From the NCBI GenBank assembly GCA_934426255.1, contig CAKRYD010000002.1:62001-126000 (forward strand): 64,000 nt of DNA. Direction: 5' to 3'. Source of the DNA: an uncultured Bacteroidaceae bacterium. Lineage in GTDB: Bacteria; Bacteroidota; Bacteroidia; Bacteroidales; Bacteroidaceae. This document shows positions 9,494 through 17,291 of this stretch, in pieces; the first letter of the stretch is position 1; each line of letters starts with the position of its first letter. Below the pieces are notes generated by a model, which was not told the origin of the DNA, did not search any database, and saw only the letters and a program-made list of their open reading frames with translations. The position numbers were made by a program, and so were the translations under genes.

Positions 9494-10177
9494 CTAAGGC
9501 TGCCTTTCCGGTGACTCACCCGACAGACGTGCCACCCAAGAAGCCACCTCATCGGGATTGTCGGCAATATGTTCCGCCTGATGTTCCTCAAGAAAGTCGC
9601 GGTCGCGAAATCCCCATGTCACACTGATACAGGGCATTCCAGCATTACGGGCCGTCATGAGGTCTACTTCCGAATCACCCACATATACCGCATCGCGGGA
9701 TGAGCTGCCTAATTGTCGCAGAGCCGCATTGACCGTATCGGGAGCCGGCTTGCGGCTGATTCCCTCGCTTTCGCCTATGGCCACACGGATGTAACGACTG
9801 AAGAAACGCTCGTTGAGCTGGCTCACTGCCGCCTGCGGCTTGTTGGAAACGATGGCCAGCCTGTAGCCCTTTTCACTGAGCGATGACAACAAAGGGCAAA
9901 TGCCCTCATAGGGAGCCGTGAGCTCCAGACAGTGAGACATGTAATAACGGCGAAACACGGCAAGAGCCTCGGCATAGCATGCCTCTCCGGCCTCCTCGGG
10001 AACTGCCTTGCGCATCAGATTGGCAACACCGTTGCCCAAGAAGCGGCGCACCTCGTCACGGCTGCGCTCCCTGCATCCGCATGCCCTGAGGGCATAGTTC
10101 ACACTGTTTGACAAATCGTCCAACGTATTCAGCAACGTGCCGTCCAGATCAAAGACCACCGTATCCATCTTCTTCAT
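9494..10177 (-). CDS. HAD-family phosphatase, phosphoglycolate phosphatase-like
   Basis: A 227-residue HAD hydrolase. Motif I is FDLDGTLLNT with nucleophile Asp10 and acid/base Asp12, motif II lies in the VSNKPQ segment, motif III Lys is in SRKPAPDT and motif IV is GDSEVDL. The helical cap between motifs I and II is of the type found in phosphoglycolate phosphatases and beta-phosphoglucomutases. Phosphoglycolate (gph) is the best guess, but the substrate range of such proteins is broad. The gene is convergent with the nuclease and divergent from the 1457-residue protein, with repeat array 1 in the 540 bp between their starts. Confidence 0.85.
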   Translation of the reverse strand: MKKMDTVVFDLDGTLLNTLDDLSNSVNYALRACGCRERSRDEVRRFLGNGVANLMRKAVPEEAGEACYAEALAVFRRYYMSHCLELTAPYEGICPLLSSLSEKGYRLAIVSNKPQAAVSQLNERFFSRYIRVAIGESEGISRKPAPDTVNAALRQLGSSSRDAVYVGDSEVDLMTARNAGMPCISVTWGFRDRDFLEEHQAEHIADNPDEVASWVARLSGESPERQP

Positions 10178-10210
10178 GTTTTTTCGCTTTTAAGAATCTC
10201 TTTGCTACTG

Positions 10211-10218
10211 CAAAATTA
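10211..10218 (-). promoter_or_regulatory. Bacteroides-type -7 box (TAATTTTG)
   Basis: TAATTTTG on the minus strand, 34 bp upstream of the HAD phosphatase ATG. It fits TAnnTTTG, but no -33 TTTG is present at standard spacing. Confidence 0.4.
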
Positions 10219-10273
10219 CGAAAGCCCGACAACATACATCCCACCTCCAGCAGAATTCAATGGCAGGACCCCA

Positions 10274-10481
10274 CCTGCAATGCGGCACATTGCAGGCAAC
10301 AACCCCGCAGATTGTTGAGTGTTTCATGTACATGAAACACATTGTTCTCTGTACAGGAAACAACCTGTGATATGTACAGGAAACGACCTGTTTCATGTAC
10401 ACGAAACACATTGTGGTCTGTACAGGAAACAGCGTGTGATATGTACAGAAAACAACCTGCAACCTGCCACATCGCAACCTT
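10274..10481. repeat. TGTACA-centred tandem palindrome array 1 (23-bp period)
   Basis: Exact TGTACA cores lie at 10327, 10350, 10373, 10396, 10419 and 10442, each 23 bp from the last. A degenerate unit continues the phase at 10465. An outlying unit at 10274-10296 is a 9-bp perfect stem with a 5-base loop (core GCGGCA at 10282, 45 bp before the first exact core). The first exact unit contains the 20-nt perfect palindrome TGTTTCATGTACATGAAACA. Most arms here are GTTTC/GAAAC or CTGTACAG. The array lies between the starts of the HAD phosphatase (minus) and the 1457-residue protein (plus). Short ORFs running through it are by-products of the repeat. Confidence 0.85.
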
Positions 10482-10643
10482 CGAAGAGACACACCCGAAC
10501 GACAGCCTGCACCGATTTCAACCTTTATTGCTGCAAAATGGTGCTTCTTTCCTTCAAAAGTATCAATTGCACAATCTATTCAGCCACATTGGCACCCGAA
10601 TGAACTTTTTCAACGTTTAGTAGGCAGAAAAGTGCCAAAATCT

Positions 10644-10652
10644 CCCCCCCCC
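10644..10652 (+). repeat. C9 homopolymer tract in promoter region
   Basis: Nine consecutive C residues, 15 bp upstream of the TAACTTTG box and 66 bp upstream of the ATG of the 1457-residue protein. The tract occupies the spacer and -33 region of the presumed promoter, so a change in its length would shift promoter geometry. A C9/G9 tract also lies at the 5' end of the paralogue at 57041. Confidence 0.8.
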
Positions 10653-10666
10653 AACAAAAAAATGCC

Positions 10667-10674
10667 TAACTTTG
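10667..10674 (+). promoter_or_regulatory. Bacteroides-type -7 box (TAACTTTG) of the 1457-residue protein gene
   Basis: TAACTTTG matches TAnnTTTG. The position where TTTG (-33) would be expected is filled by the C9 tract. The leader between box and ATG has a 14-nt direct repeat, TAACACCACACATT, at 10683-10696 and again at 10704-10717 directly abutting the ATG. Confidence 0.5.
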
Positions 10675-10717
10675 ATGCCCGATAACACCACACATTGTTT
10701 AACTAACACCACACATT

Positions 10718-13700
10718 ATGAGAAGATTCTTATCTTTGTTTGCGCTGATGCTTCTCGGGCTTGTTCCGATGATGGCTCAGGACGCACCCGGCACCCTGGT
10801 GAAAGGCGACCGCATTTCCTGGAGTGCAGTGAAAGCAGGCGATGAAATCCTGCTACAGAACGCAAGCGGCACATGGAATTTCCAGTACAGTTCGGTGGTC
10901 ACCGACCTGACCATCTGCTTCCTGCAAGGCGTTGCCGACAACTACAACCGTAATGCCGACACCCACCAGCTCGACTGCTCGATGGCAGCATTGAGCTCGG
11001 ACAACATCTACATTGTAGTAGAGGCTCCCCAACAACACGAAGGGGTTCCGTCCTACTACCTGCAGCACAAGGACACAAAAAAATACGTACAGGGAGTAGA
11101 GAACGGAATGCAATCGTTCCTCGTTGATAACATAGCCGAGGCTACGAGCTTTGAGGTTGAAGGCGCACTTGACAACTATGAGCCGCATGCACAATGGCAG
11201 AGTACAGGCCTCGTTGACAATGAAACAGCCGTGCTTACCCACTATGAAGGAGACAAGAAATTGCACTTCGGACCCTTCTGGAACTATGGCTACACCTATT
11301 ACGGCACTGCCACCGACATCATCGTATGGAACATATATCACACTGCATACGACCAGAGTGCAAAGGCCAAACTGGGAGCCCTCATCGATAAAATCAAGGC
11401 AGACAAACCCACATTCCCTATAGGGACAGACCCCGGATATTACCCGGAAGAACTGGTAACCACCTATGAAACAGCCTTCCTTGACGCTGACGAATACTAC
11501 GCTGATGGTGCAGACATCGAAGAGGAATATGCCAAATATTACGACCGGCTGACAGCTGCCTACGACAATGTCAAGAACGGCTACATCAAGATAACCGACG
11601 GCTATTATCGCTTTGTCAGTGCCTACAGCAACTGGATGACCTTGCAAGGAACCGAAAAAAGCCTGAAAGCAGACACCGAACACCATCTGGCATGGGGCAA
11701 CTATGACACAAAAGACCCCACGCAGCTCTTCAAAGTAACCCAATTGGCCGAAGGAGAATACTCCATCCAAAACGTGGCTACGGGCGAATACATCAACACT
11801 GTTGAGGGAAAAGAAGCAATCGTGCCCATGTCGGCCGAACAAATCACACCACAAACCTTCAGCTACTTTGACGGCACGGCACGATGGAGCATGGCCAACA
11901 AAGCCAACCCCATAGCCTACCGTACCAATGACCACGACTACGGATATGGCCTGGGAGGAACCATCTATACAGTCGACGGAGGCTCAACCACAGCATCTGC
12001 CTGGTATGTTCGTCCGGAAACCAACCAGCAGCTCATCGACAGCCTTGCCAAAGCCGGACCGCAACGCATCCTCAACGACAAGATGAACGTGACCCTTGCC
12101 TCGGCACAGACAGCCAAAGACAAGGCATTCGACTATCCCGAACTCATCACCGACGGCAAGCAGATATCATCCAACGCCCTCCAAAGCGGCAGTTATGCCA
12201 ACCTGATTGACGGCAATGTCAACACCGTGTTCCACTCCATCTGGGACGCAACCCTCATGAAATCGGAACTGGGAGAAGGCGTAGGATATCACAACCTGCA
12301 AGTGGCCTTCAACGAACCTGTAGACAAACTCTTCTTCAGATACACAGGCGTGACAGGCACCAACTTCCACGACAGCCCCAACAACATAGGCATCTATGTG
12401 ACCAACGACGACGAACTCGGTACAAGCACAGCCGCAGCCGACTCAACGAAGTGGGTTCACGTGACCGACCTCACCGAAGGATTCCCCAGCGACATCAAGG
12501 AAGCCAGATATACTTCACCGCTGATCACATTCGACAATGCCTATAAATACATACGTCTGGTAGTGCGCCACACCACCCACCAGGGCAAACATTCGGAGCG
12601 CACATTCATGAATCCTTACGGCACAGGCATCACATTCAACCTGAGCGAACTGCAGCTCTACAAGCCCGACTATGCCGAAACATCACTATACAGCAACGTA
12701 AGCGGCATGAAAGAAGCTGCCGACAACATGCTGCAACTCATGACTGCCGGTGAAGAAAAGGTAAATAACAACACCGTGACCGATGCCGACATCGAGGCCC
12801 TCGATGCCGCCATCAAGGCCGTAAACGCACTTTACATCAACCGCGACTCGCTCTATACGGAACTGGCCAACACCGTGACCGAAGCCCAAAAGGCCTACAG
12901 CGATGCCCTCGGTTCCAAACAGGCACTCATCACTGATGCCTCACAGTTCAGTAGCAACCAAGGACCCGGTTCGTCGGGCGACTTTTCAAGCTTCGAACAT
13001 CTGCTGACACCCGAAACACATTACAACTACAACTATCACTCGTTCTTCATAGCCGATGCCATGAGCAATCCCAACATCACCCCCGACGAATGGATGCAGG
13101 CACTGGCCGCCAGAGGAGCAAAATATGTGGGCTACGGCTACCACAACCTGCAAGTAAGGCTGAACGAACCCATCAAAAACTTCTGGCTCGAATACACCAG
13201 CCGCACAGATACGAAAGTGATAGACAGCCCCACAGACATCGAAGTATATGCAACGAATGATGACGCCTTAGGCACCGATCCCGACCAGGCCAATGTGGAG
13301 CAATGGACAAAAGTGACAGAGCTGACCGAAGGGTTCCCGGGAACAGAGCCCGGAGGCAAGTACACCTCACCCGTAATTGACTTGGGTGGCGAGTACAAAT
13401 ATGTACGCTTCGTCATCAAAAACACTGCAATGAACGGGAACGGAAGAGCCTATGCCAACCCTGACGTGACCGGCATGACTTGGAACGTAGCCTGCTGGCA
13501 GATGTACAACGGACTCGACCCGCAACGCGTACAATATAATTACAACGAAGACATGCATAAGGCAGTAGATGCCATGAAAGCACTCATCGACGATGCCGAA
13601 GCTACTTCGAAAAAGACCGTACTCAACAATGACAAGCAGACAGCCCTGCGCTCTGCCATCGACCTCGTGCTGAGCCTCTATGCCGATTCCACAGAACTTT

Positions 13701-15091
13701 CCAAACTGTACAAGAAATACAACACCCTGATTAACACAGCTGTCATAGGCACCGGTGTAGGCTATGTAGACACACAAGAGGCTGTTGATGCTTTCGCAGC
13801 CGTCATCAAGGAAGCCAAAACCACAGTAGATCCCATACAGCCCACCAAGGCAAGCATCGATGCTGCCGTGGCAAAAATCACTGAAGCATATAGTATCTTC
13901 GACAGCCACATCGGCAAAGTGGAAGCCGGCAAATGGTATCATATCCTAAGTGCTGCCGCTGAAGGCGATCAGGCAGTCGAGACAGTGCTGCCTGCACGCG
14001 AAGTGAGAGGTGCCGCACTCTACGTAACCAGCAGCGGCGACGGCTTCGGTTCGGTTGAAGGAGATTATAAATACGGCAACCAGCTCCGTTGGGGCATGGA
14101 CGACGTGAAGTTCAAGGAAATGGCTGTAGACCCCGATGCCATGTGGCAATTCATAGCTGCACCCGAACAGGGAGAAAACGTCTACTATATCCAGAACATG
14201 CGCAAGGGCTCGTACATTGGCAACTCCAACGGCTCGACAAACCCCTATGACCCCTACTACTATGACAGTGCAGAACCCATGCCGTTCCGCCTTGACCCCA
14301 TCGGAGCCGGACAGTTCAACATCGTTGCCATCGGTGATGCCAACAATCCGGGTGCCATCGGAGCCGGTGACAATGCACGTCAGATACGTGGCGACATGAC
14401 AACAAAGACAGGCATTAACCAGCGCACCTCATGGACCATTGAGCCAATAGACCCGAGCATCGATGCCATCACGCTGACCTATCCAAGCAACAGCGTACAG
14501 ATTGTCACACTGCCTTACGCAGTAAGCAATATAGGCGCTATCAACGAAGGTGTGCATACCTATGCCATACACAGTCAGGTATCGGCCACCGAACTTGCAC
14601 TGATCAAGAAGGACGAGTTCGCTGCCGGTGAACCTTTCATCATGACAATCGGCGACCTGACACAGTATGAAGATGACCACAGCAATATGGATATCTCCAT
14701 CGTGCTGCCGGCAAGCGCAACTGCAAAGGCCGACACAGTCAACGGCCTTGTGGGCGTACTCAGCCAACGCAGTGTCAAGGGCAACGGCTACGGATTCATA
14801 GATAATGCCGTGCTGAAAGTGCTGGCCGAAGACAAGTCTGCAAGCATCGGCTCACAGTCGGGCTATATAGTTCCATCGCTCATCAAGGCACAGGAAGGCG
14901 AATACGACCTGATACTGACCACCGAAGGTGCACTTGGCATCAAGCAAGTTGCCGGTAGCAATGACGCGCTTGTCAATGTCTACACCATCGATGGCAAGCT
15001 CTTCAAGCGCAACATCAAGGCTGCCGATGCACTGAAGAACCTGAAGAAAGGCATCTACATCGTAGGTAAAAAGAAGATTGCAGTGAGATAA
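10718..15091 (+). CDS. Giant secreted multidomain surface protein, F5/8-type-C-like, with T9SS-type tail
   Basis: A 1457-residue protein with signal peptide MRRFLSLFALMLLGLVPMMAQ. In order: an N-terminal beta-rich region; a segment from about residue 295 (ITDGYYRFVSA) that recurs in the paralogue; two discoidin (F5/8 type C)-like domains at about 455-657 and 734-938 (LIDGNVNTVFHSIW, YHNLQVRLNEP); a helical FIVAR-like segment at about 950-1065; a lectin-like region (YYIQNMRKGSYIGN) at about 1067-1245; and a C-terminal tail, VYTIDGKLFKRN to GIYIVGKKKIAVR, like T9SS sorting tails. No catalytic domain is recognised, so a glycan- or host-binding surface protein is the likeliest role. A C9 tract sits in its promoter. 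The paralogue at 52496-57041 shares the order of domains from the ITDGYY segment onward. Confidence 0.82.
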   Translation: MRRFLSLFALMLLGLVPMMAQDAPGTLVKGDRISWSAVKAGDEILLQNASGTWNFQYSSVVTDLTICFLQGVADNYNRNADTHQLDCSMAALSSDNIYIVVEAPQQHEGVPSYYLQHKDTKKYVQGVENGMQSFLVDNIAEATSFEVEGALDNYEPHAQWQSTGLVDNETAVLTHYEGDKKLHFGPFWNYGYTYYGTATDIIVWNIYHTAYDQSAKAKLGALIDKIKADKPTFPIGTDPGYYPEELVTTYETAFLDADEYYADGADIEEEYAKYYDRLTAAYDNVKNGYIKITDGYYRFVSAYSNWMTLQGTEKSLKADTEHHLAWGNYDTKDPTQLFKVTQLAEGEYSIQNVATGEYINTVEGKEAIVPMSAEQITPQTFSYFDGTARWSMANKANPIAYRTNDHDYGYGLGGTIYTVDGGSTTASAWYVRPETNQQLIDSLAKAGPQRILNDKMNVTLASAQTAKDKAFDYPELITDGKQISSNALQSGSYANLIDGNVNTVFHSIWDATLMKSELGEGVGYHNLQVAFNEPVDKLFFRYTGVTGTNFHDSPNNIGIYVTNDDELGTSTAAADSTKWVHVTDLTEGFPSDIKEARYTSPLITFDNAYKYIRLVVRHTTHQGKHSERTFMNPYGTGITFNLSELQLYKPDYAETSLYSNVSGMKEAADNMLQLMTAGEEKVNNNTVTDADIEALDAAIKAVNALYINRDSLYTELANTVTEAQKAYSDALGSKQALITDASQFSSNQGPGSSGDFSSFEHLLTPETHYNYNYHSFFIADAMSNPNITPDEWMQALAARGAKYVGYGYHNLQVRLNEPIKNFWLEYTSRTDTKVIDSPTDIEVYATNDDALGTDPDQANVEQWTKVTELTEGFPGTEPGGKYTSPVIDLGGEYKYVRFVIKNTAMNGNGRAYANPDVTGMTWNVACWQMYNGLDPQRVQYNYNEDMHKAVDAMKALIDDAEATSKKTVLNNDKQTALRSAIDLVLSLYADSTELSKLYKKYNTLINTAVIGTGVGYVDTQEAVDAFAAVIKEAKTTVDPIQPTKASIDAAVAKITEAYSIFDSHIGKVEAGKWYHILSAAAEGDQAVETVLPAREVRGAALYVTSSGDGFGSVEGDYKYGNQLRWGMDDVKFKEMAVDPDAMWQFIAAPEQGENVYYIQNMRKGSYIGNSNGSTNPYDPYYYDSAEPMPFRLDPIGAGQFNIVAIGDANNPGAIGAGDNARQIRGDMTTKTGINQRTSWTIEPIDPSIDAITLTYPSNSVQIVTLPYAVSNIGAINEGVHTYAIHSQVSATELALIKKDEFAAGEPFIMTIGDLTQYEDDHSNMDISIVLPASATAKADTVNGLVGVLSQRSVKGNGYGFIDNAVLKVLAEDKSASIGSQSGYIVPSLIKAQEGEYDLILTTEGALGIKQVAGSNDALVNVYTIDGKLFKRNIKAADALKNLKKGIYIVGKKKIAVR

Positions 15092-15122
15092 CGCCTTTTG
15101 CAAGCACTCTTGCTTACATACT

Positions 15123-15166
15123 AACCCGTTGCATTGTCTGCACAGATGATGCAACGGGTTTTTCTT
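15123..15166 (+). terminator. Intrinsic terminator after the 1457-residue protein gene
   Basis: A 12-bp perfect stem (15123-15134 with 15149-15160), a 14-base loop and a T-rich tail, 31 bp after the stop codon. Confidence 0.85.
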
Positions 15167-15249
15167 GTCTCCAAGAGCCCATCTTAGAACCTTGATAATT
15201 TAAGCATGAAATATCTCTGCAACAAAGCTGCTAAAAGCAGAATATTTCG

Positions 15250-15257
15250 TACTTTTG
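15250..15257 (+). promoter_or_regulatory. Bacteroides-type -7 box (TACTTTTG)
   Basis: TACTTTTG, 32 bp upstream of the preferred fucO start. It lies inside an upstream in-frame extension of the ORF, which argues that the true start is the ATG at 15290. The -33 element is weak. Confidence 0.5.
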
Positions 15258-15289
15258 TTATCATCAAACATTCAAAATATAGCACATCT

Positions 15290-16444
15290 ATGGTTAACAG
15301 ATTTATCTTAAACGAAGTTTCCTACTTCGGTCCGGGAGCAAGAAAAGAATTACCGGAAGTTCTCAAGCGTCTGCGCTTAAAGAAAGCATTGGTATGCAGT
15401 GACAAAGGCCTTATAAAGGTAGGTACCACAAAAATGGTTACCGACGTGCTCGATGAAGCCAAGATACCCTATGAGATCTATAGTGAAATCAAGCCCAACC
15501 CTACCGTAACGAACGTTAAGCAGGGTGTCACCGCATTCAAAGCTTCGGGTGCCGATTGCATCATTGCTATAGGGGGCGGTTCCTCGATGGACACAGCCAA
15601 AGGCATCGGTATTGTATGCAACAACCCCGAATTCTCCGATGTTGTTTCATTGGAAGGTTGCGCACCTACCACTCACAAGAGCGTGCCCATCATTGCACTT
15701 CCCACCACTGCGGGCACCGGAGCTGAAGTGACCATCAACTACGTTATCATAGACGAAGAGAAACAAAAGAAGATGGTATGTGTTGACCCCAACGACATCC
15801 CCGCTGTGGCTATCATAGACCCCGAATTGATGTATTCCTTGCCGAAGGGGCTTACCGCTGCAACCGGTATGGACGCTCTGACCCATGCCATCGAAGGATA
15901 TATTACCAAAGGAGCCTGGGCCCTGAGTGATATGTTCGAAATAGAAGCCATTCGCATGATTAACGAAAACCTTGTTACAGCCGTAGAAGAGCCACGCAAC
16001 CCCAAAGGACGCGAAGGAATGGCATTGGCACAATATGTAGCTGCACAGGCATTCTCCAACGTAGGTCTCGGACTGGTGCACGGCATGGCTCACCCGATGG
16101 GAGCATTGTTTGACATACCACACGGCGTAGCCAACGCACTGCTGTTGCCCACCATCATGGAATTCAACAAGCCCAAATGCATCGAGAAGTTCGGAGTGAT
16201 AGCACGCACCATGGGAGTCGACACCACAGGAATGGCACCCGAACAGGCTGCACAAGCAGCTTGCGATGCAGTACGCGCACTGGCCATAAAGGTTGGCATT
16301 CCACAGCACCTCACCGAGCTCGGCATCAAGGAAAGCGACATCCCGGCATTGGCTGCACAGGCAATTGCAGATGTCTGCACTCCGGGTAACCCACGTGACG
16401 TAACGGAAGCAGACATTGTAGAACTCTACAAGAAAGTGCTTTAA
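15290..16444 (+). CDS. fucO: Iron-containing alcohol dehydrogenase, lactaldehyde reductase type
   Basis: A 384-residue group III Fe-dependent dehydrogenase that aligns by eye with E. coli FucO over its whole length: it begins MVNRFILNEVSYFGPG, then SLEG, PTTAGTGAEVTINYVI and VCVDPNDIP. The NAD-binding loop is GGGSSMDT (95-102). The iron ligands appear intact: Asp195 and His199 in GMDALTHAIEGY, His264 in GLVHGMAHP and His278 in IPHGVAN. FucO interconverts L-lactaldehyde and 1,2-propanediol with NAD(H) and allows anaerobic growth on fucose or rhamnose. No other fucose genes are nearby, so 1,2-propanediol formation is inferred from similarity. An upstream in-frame ATG at 15206 is rejected because the -7 promoter box lies inside that extension. 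A strong terminator follows. Confidence 0.9.
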   Translation: MVNRFILNEVSYFGPGARKELPEVLKRLRLKKALVCSDKGLIKVGTTKMVTDVLDEAKIPYEIYSEIKPNPTVTNVKQGVTAFKASGADCIIAIGGGSSMDTAKGIGIVCNNPEFSDVVSLEGCAPTTHKSVPIIALPTTAGTGAEVTINYVIIDEEKQKKMVCVDPNDIPAVAIIDPELMYSLPKGLTAATGMDALTHAIEGYITKGAWALSDMFEIEAIRMINENLVTAVEEPRNPKGREGMALAQYVAAQAFSNVGLGLVHGMAHPMGALFDIPHGVANALLLPTIMEFNKPKCIEKFGVIARTMGVDTTGMAPEQAAQAACDAVRALAIKVGIPQHLTELGIKESDIPALAAQAIADVCTPGNPRDVTEADIVELYKKVL

Positions 16445-16456
16445 TACCACTATTAT

Positions 16457-16504
16457 TAATAAGGAATCCGCATTCGCAATTGTGTGAATGCGGATTCCTT
16501 ATTA
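16457..16504 (+). terminator. Strong terminator hairpin after fucO
   Basis: A 19-bp perfect inverted repeat (16457-16475 with 16486-16504) with a 10-base loop. The A/T-rich ends of the stem give a U tract in both directions, so it can serve either strand. Confidence 0.88.
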
Positions 16505-16531
16505 ATTAATGTATAGCACCACAAAAACAAG

Positions 16532-16568
16532 AACAGCCGGACTGCACTTAATGTGTCGTCCGGCTGTT
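16532..16568 (-). terminator. Terminator of tRNA-Cys
   Basis: An 11-bp perfect stem (16532-16542 with 16558-16568) located 11 bp beyond the tRNA 3' end. On the minus strand it is followed by a T-rich stretch. Confidence 0.75.
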
Positions 16569-16578
16569 GAAAGGAGTG

Positions 16579-16649
16579 AGGTACCTAGCAGATTCGAACT
16601 GCTGTAAGCGGTTTTGCAGACCGTTACCTAACCACTCGGTCAAGGTACC
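16579..16649 (-). tRNA. tRNA-Cys (GCA)
   Basis: A 71-nt cloverleaf on the minus strand. The acceptor arms GGTACCT and AGGTACC pair over seven bases, the anticodon loop is CTGCAAA giving anticodon GCA, and the T arm has the GTTCGAATC signature. The discriminator base is U, as expected for tRNA-Cys. CCA is not encoded, so it depends on the CCA-adding enzyme encoded at 40833-42266. It is a single-gene transcript with its own promoter and terminator. Confidence 0.96.
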
Positions 16650-16664
16650 ATTGCTTTATGGGTG

Positions 16665-16695
16665 CAAAAGTATAACAATTTTCTTTGCCGGCAAA
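16665..16695 (-). promoter_or_regulatory. Promoter of tRNA-Cys (TTTG-N19-TACTTTTG)
   Basis: On the minus strand, TTTG (16692-16695), 19 bases, then TACTTTTG (16665-16672), a full match to the Bacteroides -33/-7 consensus. Transcription would begin about 7 nt downstream, just ahead of the tRNA 5' end at 16649. Confidence 0.85.
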
Positions 16696-16860
16696 GCATT
16701 TTCGTGTTTTTGTGCAGACTTATCTTCGTTTAAAGTCTCTGACCAAGCAAATATGGAATCATAATTGTAGTAACACAGATTCGTATACGAAATAACATCA
16801 GCATTTAAGAGAAAAAACGAAAGTAATTTCGTACTTTTACAACTCTCAAACATATAGCCC

Positions 16861-17268
16861 ATGAAAAAAACAATGATGTACATGACCTTTGCAGCCATAC
16901 TACTTGCCTCGGCAGCAGGATGCAAAGATAAGAACGATGTCGAATCAGCCGGACAAACCTGTCTGTCAGATGCCCGTGTAGCATTAAGCATCAACGACTT
17001 CAGAAAGGCTAAAAGCTGCATTGACAGGCTGCGCAAGGAATACCCTCTGGCTCTTAATGCGCGCGAAGAAGGCATACTGCTGCTCGATTCGATAGATCTG
17101 GCTGAAGCACGCATACAATTGAAGGAAAGCGAACGGCAGGCCAACAGGCCGAATCTGTCGAATATAGAACGCGACACCTTGGGTATCAATTTGGACAGAG
17201 CACAACAAAAGGTCAAGTTCTTCCTGAAAAAGCTGGAGCATGACAAAGCTGCTATAAAGCGGCACTAA
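16861..17268 (+). CDS. Small lipoprotein of unknown function
   Basis: A 135-residue protein with a lipoprotein signal peptide, MKKTMMYMTFAAILLASAAG followed by Cys21. The mature part is almost entirely helical and charged, with an NDFRKAKSCIDRLRKEYPLALNAREEG segment (residues about 45-71) resembling a single TPR-like hairpin, followed by a coiled-coil-like stretch ending KVKFFLKKLEHDK. I do not recognise the family; similar short Bacteroidales lipoproteins are usually uncharacterised. It lies 23 bp upstream of the secreted arginine-deiminase-like gene in the same direction, so cotranscription is likely. An imperfect -7 box (TACTTTTA) lies at 16832-16839. Confidence 0.75.
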   Translation: MKKTMMYMTFAAILLASAAGCKDKNDVESAGQTCLSDARVALSINDFRKAKSCIDRLRKEYPLALNAREEGILLLDSIDLAEARIQLKESERQANRPNLSNIERDTLGINLDRAQQKVKFFLKKLEHDKAAIKRH

Positions 17269-17291
17269 AAAAAGAACTCAACTATCTACAC

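Noticed and set aside
10319..10620. Small proteins encoded through the TGTACA arrays (also at 31552-31870, 42371-42892 and 57277-57550)
   Set aside because: The repetitive His/Tyr/Thr/Cys-rich translations follow the DNA repeat in several frames and on both strands, so they are by-products of the array and not selected proteins.
10853..11935. Long antisense ORFs (also at 3288-4202, 5046-5984, 13367-13942, 15647-16450 and 32427-33317)
   Set aside because: They lie opposite well-supported genes, have no family features or start signals, and arise from codon bias of the real gene.
16579..16649. Integration site for an island at tRNA-Cys
   Set aside because: Neither side has an integrase gene or a direct repeat of the tRNA end. 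Flanking genes look like core genes.
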